Shown: piece by piece, positions 16,745-25,550 of the stretch
How positions within the stretch are numbered: the first letter of the stretch is position 1
How the letters are laid out: every line of letters starts with the position of its first letter
Source: Dyella solisilvae
GTDB lineage: Bacteria > Pseudomonadota > Gammaproteobacteria > Xanthomonadales > Rhodanobacteraceae
Reading direction: 5' to 3'
DNA length: 64,000 nucleotides
NCBI RefSeq assembly: GCF_003351225.1
Contig: NZ_QQSY01000002.1
Location: 148,066-212,065 of the forward strand
Translations under genes and position numbers: made by a program
The notes under the pieces: generated by a model
Told to the model about the DNA's origin: nothing
The model's database searches: none
What the model saw: only the letters and a program-made list of their open reading frames with translations

Positions 16745-17386
16745 TCAGGCCAGCAGTTCGGCGATGAGCGCCTCATGCCGCTGCCACGGCAAGGTGCTGC
16801 GCTGGCGCACCGCGCGCACGATCGACTGCAAATCACCGAGCGCGACATCGAAGTCATCGTTGACGATGATGTAGTCGAACTCGTGCGCGTGCGCGATCTC
16901 CTCGCGCGAATTGTGCAGGCGGCGAGCGATCACCTCGGCGCTGTCCGAGCCGCGGCCACGAAGGCGGCGCTCAAGTTCGGCGCGCGACGGCGGCAGGATG
17001 AACACGCTCACGCAATCGGGCTTGCTCTTGCGGATCTGCCGCGCGCCCTGCCAGTCGATCTCCAGCAACACATCACGCCCCTGCTCCAGCAGCGTATTCA
17101 CCGTGTTGCTTGACGTACCGTAGAGATTGCCGTGCACTTCGGCGTGCTCGAGAAAGATGCCCTCGGCGATCTCCCGCTCGAACTCGTTGCGCTCGACAAA
17201 GTAATAGTGGCGACCATATTGCTCACCCGGACGCGGCGGACGCGTGGTGTGCGAGATCGACAGCGAAATGGCCGGCTCGCGCTCCAGCAGCGCGTTGACG
17301 AGCGAGGACTTGCCCGCGCCCGAGGGCGCAGCCACCACGAACAGGGTGCCTTCGGCGCTCTGCAGCGGGGACGCGTCGGTATTCAT
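16745..17386 (-). CDS. gmk: Guanylate kinase
   Basis: Encodes 213 residues; phosphorylates GMP to GDP with ATP in the cytosol. The P-loop APSGAGKSS is at 20-28. SHTTRPPRPGEQYGRHYYFV is the GMP-binding region, and EIDWQGARQIRK matches the guanylate-kinase signature. Its start overlaps the stop of yicC by four bases (ATGA), indicating one transcript. In many relatives gmk is followed directly by rpoZ and spoT; here rpoZ is 6 kb further along. Confidence 0.97.
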   Translation of the reverse strand: MNTDASPLQSAEGTLFVVAAPSGAGKSSLVNALLEREPAISLSISHTTRPPRPGEQYGRHYYFVERNEFEREIAEGIFLEHAEVHGNLYGTSSNTVNTLLEQGRDVLLEIDWQGARQIRKSKPDCVSVFILPPSRAELERRLRGRGSDSAEVIARRLHNSREEIAHAHEFDYIIVNDDFDVALGDLQSIVRAVRQRSTLPWQRHEALIAELLA

Positions 17387-18243
17387 TCGATGTTCTGCAC
17401 CTGTTCGCGCATCTGCTCGATCAGCACCTTCAGCTCCACCGCGGCGTTAGTGCTGCGGGCATCGACCGCCTTGGAACCGAGGGTGTTGGCCTCGCGGTTG
17501 AATTCCTGCATGAGGAAATCCAGGCGGCGGCCGACTGGCTCCTTGGTGCCCAGCACGCGGCGCGTTTCGGCGATGTGCGTGCTGAGGCGGTCCAGTTCCT
17601 CGTCCACGTCGCTGCGGGTGATCTGCAGCACCAGCTCCTGCTCCAGGCGGCCCGGGTCGGCCGGCTGCTTGATGTCGGCAAGGCGCGATTCCAGGCGGGC
17701 GCGCAGGCCCTCGCGGATCTGGGGCATGAAGCTGCGCACGTCGGCCACGATGCGCTCGATGGCATCGAGGCGATCCTTCAGCAGCTCAGCCAGCTTCGCG
17801 CCTTCACGTTCGCGGGTGGCCGTCAGCGCATCTAGGGCGCGCTCGAGCACGTCGAGCAGGGCGGCCTGCAGCACGTCAGGATCCACCTCGGCCTGCTGCA
17901 GCACGCCCGGGAAGCGCAGCAGCTCGGTGAACTCGATGTTCATGCGCGGGAAGCGCGCCTCCAGGTCCAACGCCAGCTCGGACAGGCGGGCCAGGGTGGT
18001 GGCATTGACCTGCAGGGACTCGGCGCGGTTGTCGCCGCGCAGCCGCACGGTGATGTCCACCTTGCCGCGCGACAGGCGAGCGGCGATCCGTTCGCGCAGG
18101 GCCGACTCGAACACGCGCAGCTCGTCGGGCAGGCGCGGGCTCAGCTCCAGGTAGCGATGGTTGACCGTGCGAAGCTCGCAGCTGAGCGACCCGGCGGGGC
18201 CAGTCGTCTCGGCGGAGGCATAGGCCGTCATGCTGCGGATCAT
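17383..18243 (-). CDS. yicC: YicC family endoribonuclease
   Basis: Encodes 286 residues. The N-terminus MIRSMTAYASAE and SCELRTVNHRYLELSPRLP, and the C-terminal GRRLDFLMQEFNREANTLGSK, are diagnostic of the YicC/YloC family, described as an endoribonuclease of stress-related RNA turnover in E. coli. The C-terminal part is helical and coiled-coil-like. It is transcribed with gmk and divergent from rph, a conserved neighbourhood in gammaproteobacteria. Confidence 0.95.
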   Translation of the reverse strand: MIRSMTAYASAETTGPAGSLSCELRTVNHRYLELSPRLPDELRVFESALRERIAARLSRGKVDITVRLRGDNRAESLQVNATTLARLSELALDLEARFPRMNIEFTELLRFPGVLQQAEVDPDVLQAALLDVLERALDALTATREREGAKLAELLKDRLDAIERIVADVRSFMPQIREGLRARLESRLADIKQPADPGRLEQELVLQITRSDVDEELDRLSTHIAETRRVLGTKEPVGRRLDFLMQEFNREANTLGSKAVDARSTNAAVELKVLIEQMREQVQNIE

Positions 18244-18329
18244 CGGGGGCGCCTGCTGAAACTCGGGAAAGGGCGCAATGGTAAACTTTCCCGCCCTGGC
18301 TTGCCCAATCCTTAAGGCCGACGCGTCCC

Positions 18330-19061
18330 ATGAGCTCCCCCAGCCGCCCCAGTGGCCGCGCCAGCGACCAGCTGCGCACCGTCACCATCGAACGCCATTA
18401 CACCCGCCACGCCGAAGGTTCGGTGCTGGTCTCCTTTGGCGACACCAAGGTGCTTTGCACCGCCAGCATCGAAGACCGCGTGCCGCCGTGGCTGCGCGGC
18501 AAGGGTGAAGGCTGGGTCACCGCTGAGTACGGCATGCTGCCGCGCGCGACGAATACCCGCATGCAGCGCGAGGCCGCCCGCGGTGGCCAGGGCGGGCGCA
18601 CCATGGAGATCCAACGCCTGATCGGGCGCAGCCTGCGCGCCTGCGTTGACCGCCAGGCCCTCGGTGAGCGCGTGATCACCCTGGACTGCGACGTGATCCA
18701 GGCCGATGGCGGCACCCGCACGGCAGCCATCACCGGCGCCTATGTGGCGCTGGTTGACGCCGTGAACCTGCTGATGAAGCGCGAGAACCTGCGCCGCAAC
18801 CCGGTGGTGGGCGCTGTCGCGGCCGTGTCGGTGGGCATCTACCAAGGCATGCCGGTGCTCGACCTCGACTACGCCGAGGACTCCAGCTGCGACACCGACA
18901 TGAACGTGGTGATGAACGACGGCGGTGGCTTCATCGAGGTGCAGGGTACGGCCGAAGGCCATGCGTTCCGCCGCGACGAAATGGACGCCCTGCTCGCCCT
19001 TGCCGAAAAGGGCATCGGCGAGCTGGTGGCCGCCCAGCGCGCAGCGCTCGAGCAGCCCTGA
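18330..19061 (+). CDS. rph: Ribonuclease PH
   Basis: Encodes 243 residues of RNase PH, the phosphate-dependent 3' exonuclease that trims tRNA precursors. Signatures include [40 protein letters not shown] and [14 protein letters not shown], plus the phosphate-binding RxxGR-type segment. It is the first of four consecutive plus-strand genes (rph, a GNAT gene, rdgB, hemW) with gaps of 3-8 bp, so probably one operon. Confidence 0.97.
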   Translation: MSSPSRPSGRASDQLRTVTIERHYTRHAEGSVLVSFGDTKVLCTASIEDRVPPWLRGKGEGWVTAEYGMLPRATNTRMQREAARGGQGGRTMEIQRLIGRSLRACVDRQALGERVITLDCDVIQADGGTRTAAITGAYVALVDAVNLLMKRENLRRNPVVGAVAAVSVGIYQGMPVLDLDYAEDSSCDTDMNVVMNDGGGFIEVQGTAEGHAFRRDEMDALLALAEKGIGELVAAQRAALEQP

Positions 19062-19069
19062 TCACGCGG

Positions 19070-19582
19070 ATGTTCGAGATTCGCCCGCCCCGACCGGACG
19101 AACTGCCCGCCATTCTGGCGGTTCATCGCGCCGCCTTCGGGCGCGACGATGAAGCCGCGCTGGTGCAGCACCTTCGCAACGACGGCGACAGCGCGTTCGA
19201 GGTGCTGGCCGAGGCAGACGGCGAGGTCATCGCGCATGTGGCTTATTCGCCGGTAAGCATCGAGCACGGTAATGACGGACGCGCGCTCGGCCTCGCTCCT
19301 GTGGCGGTGACGCCGGCCTGGCAGCACCGCGGCGTGGGCAGCGCACTGGTCCGTCGTTCGCTCGACGAGCTGCGCGACGCGAGCGACGCGCGGGCCGTGG
19401 TAGTGCTCGGCGAACCGGCCTATTACGCCCGCTTCGGATTCTCCCCCGCTTCCCTGGCTGGGTTGCACGACACCTATGGCGGAGGCGACGCCTTCATGGC
19501 GCAGGCCCTGCGACCCGGCGGCCTGGACGGCTATCACGGCCGCGTCGATTACGCCCGCGCCTTTGCCCTACTCACGGAATAA
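19070..19582 (+). CDS. GNAT family N-acetyltransferase
   Basis: Encodes 170 residues with a single GNAT domain, which transfers an acetyl group from acetyl-CoA to an amine. The acetyl-CoA pyrophosphate loop is WQHRGVGSALVRRSL (Q/RxxGxG/A type), preceded by the beta strand LGLAPVAVTPAW, and YYARFGFSPAS is typical of the YhbS-like subgroup. The acceptor is unknown. It is set 8 bp after rph and 3 bp before rdgB. Confidence 0.88.
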   Translation: MFEIRPPRPDELPAILAVHRAAFGRDDEAALVQHLRNDGDSAFEVLAEADGEVIAHVAYSPVSIEHGNDGRALGLAPVAVTPAWQHRGVGSALVRRSLDELRDASDARAVVVLGEPAYYARFGFSPASLAGLHDTYGGGDAFMAQALRPGGLDGYHGRVDYARAFALLTE

Positions 19583-19585
19583 TTC

Positions 19586-20185
19586 ATGTCTCGAATCGTC
19601 CTGGCCAGCAGCAACCCCGGCAAACTGGCCGAATTCAACGCCCTGCTCGCCGACAGCGGGCTCAGCGTGGAGCCGCAGTCGGCGTACGATGTGAGCGACG
19701 TCGAGGAAACCGGTCTCACCTTCGTGGAGAACGCGCTGCTCAAGGCCCGCCATGCGGCACGCCTCAGTGGCCTGCCCGCGCTGGCGGACGACTCCGGCCT
19801 GTGCGTGGAGCACCTGCGCGGGGCGCCCGGCTTGTACTCGGCGCGCTACAGCGGCAAGCACGGCGACAACGCCGCCAACAACGCCAAGCTGCTGCATGAG
19901 ATGAAGGACGTGCCCGCCGAAAAGCGCGGCGCCTTCTTCATCTGCGTGCTGGTGCTGGTGCAGCACGCCGACGACCCGGCGCCGCTGATCGCCGAAGGCC
20001 GCTGGCATGGCCGCGTGCTGACCGAAACGCGCGGCACGCATGGTTTCGGCTACGACCCGTTGTTCCTGCCGGACGACGAAACCGTCAGCGCCGCCGAGCT
20101 GCCGCCCGGGCTGAAGAACCGCATCAGCCATCGCGGCCGGGCCCTTACCGAACTGCGCCAGCGTCTGGCCGCTCCGCACGTCTGA
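19586..20185 (+). CDS. rdgB: Non-canonical purine NTP pyrophosphatase (RdgB/HAM1)
   Basis: Encodes 199 residues. RdgB hydrolyses dITP, XTP and related damaged purine nucleotides to monophosphates, keeping them out of DNA. Family motifs: [17 protein letters not shown] at the start, [33 protein letters not shown] and [11 protein letters not shown]. Fourth-base spacing to the GNAT gene and a 4-bp gap to hemW support co-transcription; the rph-rdgB-hemW order is common in this class. Confidence 0.96.
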   Translation: MSRIVLASSNPGKLAEFNALLADSGLSVEPQSAYDVSDVEETGLTFVENALLKARHAARLSGLPALADDSGLCVEHLRGAPGLYSARYSGKHGDNAANNAKLLHEMKDVPAEKRGAFFICVLVLVQHADDPAPLIAEGRWHGRVLTETRGTHGFGYDPLFLPDDETVSAAELPPGLKNRISHRGRALTELRQRLAAPHV

Positions 20186-20189
20186 CGCC

Positions 20190-21356
20190 ATGCCGCTCAT
20201 CGCGCCACCGTTGTCGCTGTACGTCCACATGCCGTGGTGCGTGAAGAAGTGCCCGTACTGCGACTTCAATTCGCACGGCGTGAAGGGCGCGCCGCCGCCG
20301 TACGCCGACTACGTCGACGTCCTGCTGGCGGACCTCGACGCCGATCTGCGCGACTTCGGCGCAGCCGTGCACGCTCGCGCGGTACACAGCATTTTCTTCG
20401 GCGGCGGCACCCCCAGCCTGTTCGCACCCGAGCTGATCGACCGCTTCCTTGACGGCGTGCGCGAGCGGCTGCCGCTGATCGAAGGCGCCGAAATCACGCT
20501 GGAGACCAATCCCGGCACGGTCGAACATGGTCGATTCGATGGCTATCTGGCTGCAGGCGTGAATCGCCTGTCCTTCGGCATCCAGAGCTTCGACGACGAC
20601 AAGCTGCGGCGTCTCGGCCGCATCCATTCGGCCAAGGAAGCCGAGGCAGCGGTGAAATCTGCGCAGGACGCAGGCTACGCCAACATCAACCTCGACCTGA
20701 TGTACGCGCTGCCCCAGCAAACGCTTGCCGGAGCACAGTCCGACGTGGCGCGCGCGATCGCGCTGCAACCGACACACGTCTCGCATTACCAGCTGACGCT
20801 CGAGCCCAACACCGCGTTCGCCGCGAACCCACCGCCCTTGCCCGATGACGACCACGCATGGGCGATGCAGGAGGCCTGCGAGCAGCAGCTCGCCGAGGCC
20901 GGCTACGGCCAATACGAGATTTCCGCCTATGCCCAGGCGGACCGCCGCTGCGTGCACAACCTCAACTACTGGCGCTTCGGCGATTACCTCGGCATTGGCG
21001 CCGGCGCCCACGGCAAGCTGACCGTGGCGGAAAACGGCGCTGTCCATCGCCGCTGGAAGACGCGGCTTCCCAAGGCCTACCTGGCTGCCGCCGGCGATGC
21101 AGCACGCATCGGCGGCGACGGCCCGGTGGCGGTCGATGAACTGCCGTTCGAATACATGCTCAACGCCTTGCGCCTGATTGACGGCGTGCCGCTGGCCGAT
21201 TTCGCCGAGCGCACGGGGCTGCCCATCGAACGGATCGCGCCCGCGCTCGAGGCGGCGCGTCAGCGCGGCTGGCTGGTCGATGACGCCGCGCGACTGCAGA
21301 CCACGGCGCTCGGCCAGCGCTTCCTCAACGACGTGATCTCAGCCTTCCTGGACTGA
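20190..21356 (+). CDS. hemW: Radical SAM heme chaperone HemW
   Basis: Encodes 388 residues. HemW is a radical SAM protein that binds heme and is thought to insert it into respiratory enzymes; it is often misannotated as coproporphyrinogen III oxidase. The [4Fe-4S] motif is Cys17, Cys21 and Cys24 in PWCVKKCPYCDFNSH. Other conserved parts are IFFGGGTPSLF, ETNPGTVE and RLSFGIQSF, and the C-terminal HemN_C domain. Last gene of the rph operon. A heme chaperone next to a cytochrome-using nos locus is suggestive but this neighbourhood is conserved without nos genes too. Confidence 0.95.
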   Translation: MPLIAPPLSLYVHMPWCVKKCPYCDFNSHGVKGAPPPYADYVDVLLADLDADLRDFGAAVHARAVHSIFFGGGTPSLFAPELIDRFLDGVRERLPLIEGAEITLETNPGTVEHGRFDGYLAAGVNRLSFGIQSFDDDKLRRLGRIHSAKEAEAAVKSAQDAGYANINLDLMYALPQQTLAGAQSDVARAIALQPTHVSHYQLTLEPNTAFAANPPPLPDDDHAWAMQEACEQQLAEAGYGQYEISAYAQADRRCVHNLNYWRFGDYLGIGAGAHGKLTVAENGAVHRRWKTRLPKAYLAAAGDAARIGGDGPVAVDELPFEYMLNALRLIDGVPLADFAERTGLPIERIAPALEAARQRGWLVDDAARLQTTALGQRFLNDVISAFLD

Positions 21357-21386
21357 GCAGGCCGCAATCGCCGCCTCGCAACGAGC

Positions 21387-22034
21387 TCATGCCAACCCAA
21401 GCGTCGGCATCTTTGCCAGCGCCTCGAGGAAAGCAAGGACGATGGCTGCCGCATCTCCGTTCTCCGGGAATGCGATCGGACTCGCGACCACCGTACCGTC
21501 TGGCAGGTGCACGTGCGCCGCGCTGTCGACGTCCGGATGCGCCACGGGCGCGTTGTCAAAGCGCCACGCCTCGCCGGACCAGCGCCATTCGATCGAGAAG
21601 TCACCGCTGGCCAGCACCCGCGCCAGCACATCGATGCCAGTTTCACCACGAAAGGCGATGCCGTCGTGGTGCAGCCGCATGCCGCCCACGAATGGCTTCG
21701 GCAAGGATGGCCGGATCGCGTGCGCCAGCGCCGCAAGTCCGGAGCGCGGCGGTGGCAAGCTCTTGCCGCCGTTGGCGACCAGGCAGCGCCACTCCAGGGT
21801 GTCATGCAGTGCGATTTCGCGGTCACCGATCAGTCGTACCGCCAGCCAGGCGTCGTAGCCGGGATGTTCGGGGAGATACCCCTCGCGCACCGCGGCCAGC
21901 AAGTCATCGGCTTCTACGCAGCCTGCATCGTCCAGCAGGCGCTTGCGCAGTTCCCGCAGGTCGTACATGCGGCGGGACACATCGGCAATCGCGGTAGCGG
22001 TCCGCGGCGGCACCGTATCAAAAAAGTTTTTCAT
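21387..22034 (-). CDS. Uncharacterised protein at the 3' end of the nos operon
   Basis: Encodes 215 residues; I do not recognise the family. There is no signal peptide, transmembrane helix, CxxC or heme motif, so it appears soluble and cytosolic. The first half is helical and charged (MYDLRELRKRLLDD); the second half alternates beta-type segments (MRLHHDGIAFRGETGIDVL, FSIEWRWSGEAWRFD). It starts 10 bp after nosL with a good GGAG site five bases before the ATG, so it is very likely translated from the nosRDFYL message. A role in N2O reductase maturation or regulation is possible only by position. Confidence 0.75.
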   Translation of the reverse strand: MKNFFDTVPPRTATAIADVSRRMYDLRELRKRLLDDAGCVEADDLLAAVREGYLPEHPGYDAWLAVRLIGDREIALHDTLEWRCLVANGGKSLPPPRSGLAALAHAIRPSLPKPFVGGMRLHHDGIAFRGETGIDVLARVLASGDFSIEWRWSGEAWRFDNAPVAHPDVDSAAHVHLPDGTVVASPIAFPENGDAAAIVLAFLEALAKMPTLGLA

Positions 22035-22044
22035 GAATTCTCCG

Positions 22045-22548
22045 TCACATGCCCATGTCGCCGCCGGCGGCGCCGTCGAGGCGCACCATCTCCGGCGTGA
22101 TTTGCTTGTAGGTCAGCACTTCTCCCCCAAACTGCTTCGCGAACACCTGTGCGTCCGCCTGCCCGGCGAAACTCGCCAGAGTCGGCCCCATGCTTCCGCT
22201 CCGATGCGCGCCGCGCACGTAGTAGGCCTTGGTCGCTTCGATCCAGTGCCCCTGCGGGTGGTCCCAATCGGCGTGGGCCATATCCTGGGTATAGGCGCCC
22301 GCCACCGCACGCACCTGCTCGGGATGAAGCAGCATCGAGAGCAATTCCAGCGTGTCGCAGAAGTAAACCGTCTTGCCGTCCTCGTAGCGGATCTGCCCCT
22401 TGGGACCCGGGTAGTCCGCCAGCGTCATGCCGTCGAGCTCGCAATGCGCATCGGCGCGAGGGTCCACTGGCGCCTGCGTCGCGGCCTGCTGCGCGCACGC
22501 AGCAAGCAGCACGAACAACCCGGGCATCCACCGTCGTATCGAACTCAT
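22045..22548 (-). CDS. nosL: NosL, copper-binding lipoprotein for N2O reductase maturation
   Basis: Encodes 167 residues. NosL is an outer-membrane-directed lipoprotein copper chaperone that helps assemble the CuZ site of NosZ in the periplasm. The signal peptide ends in the lipobox LLAAC with Cys18. The metal-binding motif reads CELDGM (Cys36 to Met41) in place of the CxxCGM form described for some NosL proteins, so one of the two cysteines is replaced by Asp. The segment ADYPGPKGQI and VYFCDTLELLSMLL follow the family. Its ATG overlaps the nosY stop (ATGA at 22545-22548). Confidence 0.93.
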   Translation of the reverse strand: MSSIRRWMPGLFVLLAACAQQAATQAPVDPRADAHCELDGMTLADYPGPKGQIRYEDGKTVYFCDTLELLSMLLHPEQVRAVAGAYTQDMAHADWDHPQGHWIEATKAYYVRGAHRSGSMGPTLASFAGQADAQVFAKQFGGEVLTYKQITPEMVRLDGAAGGDMGM

Positions 22549-23381
22549 CGAAACCTCCAAAGCGCCACGCCCAGCGGCGCGACGATCCATGTGACCAGGA
22601 CGCTGTAGAGCGTGGCGGGCGCATTCCAACCCTGCGCCATCAGGGTGCCCAGGCCGAACGAGCTGCGCAGCACGTCGGCGCCGAACACGTTGATGACGCG
22701 AAACACATCGGCGGGATTGAGCAACAGCGCATAGGGCGCCCAGTCGGAGGCGTGACTGCCCGCCGTCGCCACCAACGCGCCAAGCAACGACAGGTCGAAC
22801 ACCAGCACGAAACCGAACCACAACGCGATCGCGGCGCCGGTGGCCCGGGTGCGGTCGCGCGCCAGCGTCGACACCAGCACGGCAAGGCTCAGGAAGGCCA
22901 GTCCGAGCAGCAGGGCGCTGCCCACAAAACGCAGGTAGATCGCCAGCGATTCACCGTCCATCGCGGTGGCCAGCGGGACCAGCGCCACCCCGAAGCCGAC
23001 CAGCGTGGCCATCGACAGCGCCGCCGCCAGGCCGAGGTATTTGCCCACCAACAATTCCGCCCGGGTGATCGGCTGCGACAGGAGCAGGTCGAGCACGCCA
23101 CGCTCGCGCTCACCAACGATGGCATCGAAGCCGAGCAGCAAGGCGATCAGCGGAACCAGATAGATGGCCAGGCTTGTCAGGCTCGCCACGGTCGCGGCTG
23201 CGCTGCGCAGCCCCACCACGCCTGACTGCGCCCCACCAAAGTACGCGATCAGCAACGCAAACACGGCGAATACCACCGCCACCGCCAGCACCCAGCGGTT
23301 ACGCAACCGGTCGCGCCATTCCTTGGCGGCGATCGCCGCCACCAGCCGCCATTGCCAGCAGGACATCGGTCGCCGACTCAT
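22545..23381 (-). CDS. nosY: NosY, permease of the Nos ABC transporter
   Basis: Encodes 278 residues with about six hydrophobic membrane segments. NosY, with the ATPase NosF and periplasmic NosD, forms the machine that matures the copper site CuZ of N2O reductase. Family segments include KEWRDRLRNRWVLAVAVVFA, FDAIVGERERGVLDLLLSQP and LLVGKYLGLA. The start ATG overlaps the nosF stop (ATGA at 23378-23381) and its stop overlaps nosL, so nosF-Y-L are translationally coupled. Confidence 0.95.
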   Translation of the reverse strand: MSRRPMSCWQWRLVAAIAAKEWRDRLRNRWVLAVAVVFAVFALLIAYFGGAQSGVVGLRSAAATVASLTSLAIYLVPLIALLLGFDAIVGERERGVLDLLLSQPITRAELLVGKYLGLAAALSMATLVGFGVALVPLATAMDGESLAIYLRFVGSALLLGLAFLSLAVLVSTLARDRTRATGAAIALWFGFVLVFDLSLLGALVATAGSHASDWAPYALLLNPADVFRVINVFGADVLRSSFGLGTLMAQGWNAPATLYSVLVTWIVAPLGVALWRFR

Positions 23382-24316
23382 GCCGCACGCTCCACCCAGG
23401 TGACGCCCCGCTGGTGGCGCAGGAAGACATCCTCGAGCGTGGGTTCGGCGATCGCGTACGCCGTCAATGCATCGGAAAGATCCGCCAGCACGCCCAGCAG
23501 CGCCATGCGTTGCGGTGTGGCCACGGCCACCTGCACCTCGCCATCGGCCAGATCCTGCGGGACAAACCCCGCGGCCAGCAGCGCCCCGCGCACGCGGTCG
23601 CGAGCGCCATCTCGAGGCGTCACCACCAGCCGCGCGGGCAGGCCCGTAGCCGCCGCGAGTGCGGCCACCGTACCCTGAGCCACCAGCTGGCCGCTGGCCA
23701 TGATCACCAGCCGATCCACGCGCGACTGGATTTCCGCCAGCAGATGCGAGCTGAGGATGATGGTGGCGCCGTCCTGCCTCAGCTGGTCCAGCACGTCGTA
23801 GAACGCATGGATGGCCTCGGGGTCCAGGCCGTTGGTCGGCTCGTCCAGCATCAGCAAGCGAGGCTGACCCAGCAGCGCCTGCGCGAAGCCCAGGCGCTGG
23901 CGCATGCCCTTGGAGTATTCGCGAACCGCGCGATGAATCGCCGATCCAAGACCCACGCGCTCGAGCAGGCTCTTGCAACGCGAAGGATCGGCGGACTTCA
24001 GGCGTGCGAAGAAGCGCAGGGTTTCCAGTCCGGAGAGGTTGTCGTACAGCGCCACGTGTTCCGGCAGATAGCCGATGGCGCGACGAACCTCGCGAAACCG
24101 CCGCCCGCGCACGGGCTCGCCGAACAGGAGGATGTCACCCTCGTCGGCGGCGATGATGCCCAGCATCATCTTGAACAAGGTGCTCTTGCCGGCGCCGTTG
24201 TGTCCGGCCAGCCCGATCACCTCGCCTTCTCCACAGGAAAAGCTGACGCCACGAACCACTGGCGTCGCGCCATAGCGTTTCACCACGCCATTGATTTCAA
24301 CGACCGCTGCGTTCAA
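23378..24316 (-). CDS. nosF: NosF, ATPase of the Nos ABC transporter
   Basis: Encodes 312 residues if started at TTG 24316. NosF supplies ATP hydrolysis to the NosDFY complex that matures NosZ. Walker A is GHNGAGKS (38-45), the signature is EYSKGMRQRLGFAQALL, and Walker B is LLMLDEPTNGLDP. The TTG is chosen because it puts the N-terminus (LNAAVVEINGVVKRYG) in line with characterised NosF (MNAVEI...) and has GGAG eight bases upstream. The alternative ATG at 24337 has no ribosome binding site. The gene overlaps the end of nosD by 20 bases. Confidence 0.93.
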   Translation of the reverse strand: MNAAVVEINGVVKRYGATPVVRGVSFSCGEGEVIGLAGHNGAGKSTLFKMMLGIIAADEGDILLFGEPVRGRRFREVRRAIGYLPEHVALYDNLSGLETLRFFARLKSADPSRCKSLLERVGLGSAIHRAVREYSKGMRQRLGFAQALLGQPRLLMLDEPTNGLDPEAIHAFYDVLDQLRQDGATIILSSHLLAEIQSRVDRLVIMASGQLVAQGTVAALAAATGLPARLVVTPRDGARDRVRGALLAAGFVPQDLADGEVQVAVATPQRMALLGVLADLSDALTAYAIAEPTLEDVFLRHQRGVTWVERAA

Positions 24317-25550
24317 GCCATGTGCTCCAGTCGGCATGATGGGGGCGCATCGCCGGATGCGCATCGAGGATGGTGGCCACGCGCAGCACCGGGAACTGCC
24401 GCGCCGCAAGCCCCAACGCCTGCATGGCGGGGCTGCTGTCGAGCAGCTTGACGAAGGGGTAGCGCGAGACCAGCCGGTCGGTCAGTTCGTTCGCCTCGAA
24501 CGGCACGTCGCCGTAGCCGTCCGCGTCCGCATCCCAACCGAGGTAATTGCTCCAGTAGTTGCCTTCGCGCCTGCCCCACTGCACGTCGCGGGTGGCGACA
24601 TAGCTCACCTGCTCGTCGTTGCCAATGAAATCGTTGCCATCGACGTCGTTGTTGTACGAGCCGGCCCACAGGTGCACGCCCACCGCGTTGCCGACCACCA
24701 GGTTGTTGCGCAGGGTGAGGTATTCCGCATCGTAGACAAACAAACCCACGCCGTTGCCTGCCGAGATGTTGCCGGTGATGGTCGAGTCCTGGATCGTGCG
24801 CAGCATGATGCCGTGACTGGCGTTGCCCCAGGCGACGTTGTTGCGCACCTCGAGATCCCGCACTTCCATCAGCGCCAGCCCGCCGAGATTGTGGAAACTC
24901 TCATTGCCCTCCCACACGTTGTGGTAGGAGTTCATGTAATGCGTGCCATAGCGCACGTCGTGGATGCGGTTGCCGATGAAGCGCGCGTGATGCGACACAT
25001 CCACATAGATGCCGTCGCGGGCGAAGCTGATGTGGTTGCGCGCGATCGATGCGCCTTCGGTGTTGTAGAGCTGGATGGCATTGCCGCGCTGTGACGAGAG
25101 CTTCTCGCGCATGCCGGTGATGAGGTTATCCTCCACCGCCACCTGATTGCTTTTTTCGATCCACAGTCCGAACAGCACGTGCGCGAAATCACAATGCCGC
25201 ACAACCGCGCGATCGGAGCCAGGCTGGATGTAGATGCCCGCGTTCTGGGCGCCGAGGTCGTCGCCGCTGTCGCGAACGATCACGCCTTCGACGCGCACGT
25301 CCGGCGATGCGATCCGTATGACATCGCCCTTCCCGTCGCCGCTGATGGTGGGCCGCCCCACACCGACCAGCGCCAGCGGCTTGTCGATGCGCAGGTTCTC
25401 AACGTACTGCCCGCGCTCCACCTCGATGGTGTCGCCCGAGGCGGCCTGGGCGATCGCCGCGCCGATCCGCTCGCCCGGGCGCACATGGAGCGTCGCCGCC
25501 CATGCGGGAAGGGTGACCAGGCCGAGCAGAAGGAGCGCCGGAAGCCGCAT
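24297..25550 (-). CDS. nosD: NosD, periplasmic copper-site maturation protein
   Basis: Encodes 417 residues: a Sec signal peptide (about 1-18, ending in PAWA), then a right-handed parallel beta-helix of repeated right-handed coils (many N-N and G-N turns such as IEGN-, VVGNAVGVHLW, FIGNDEQ). NosD binds NosFY and holds NosL/apo-NosZ during assembly of the CuZ cluster. The stop and the nosR start-side gene meet in a short overlap: nosD begins at the last base of the nosR stop codon. Length is normal for the family. Confidence 0.94.
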   Translation of the reverse strand: MRLPALLLLGLVTLPAWAATLHVRPGERIGAAIAQAASGDTIEVERGQYVENLRIDKPLALVGVGRPTISGDGKGDVIRIASPDVRVEGVIVRDSGDDLGAQNAGIYIQPGSDRAVVRHCDFAHVLFGLWIEKSNQVAVEDNLITGMREKLSSQRGNAIQLYNTEGASIARNHISFARDGIYVDVSHHARFIGNRIHDVRYGTHYMNSYHNVWEGNESFHNLGGLALMEVRDLEVRNNVAWGNASHGIMLRTIQDSTITGNISAGNGVGLFVYDAEYLTLRNNLVVGNAVGVHLWAGSYNNDVDGNDFIGNDEQVSYVATRDVQWGRREGNYWSNYLGWDADADGYGDVPFEANELTDRLVSRYPFVKLLDSSPAMQALGLAARQFPVLRVATILDAHPAMRPHHADWSTWLERSGR

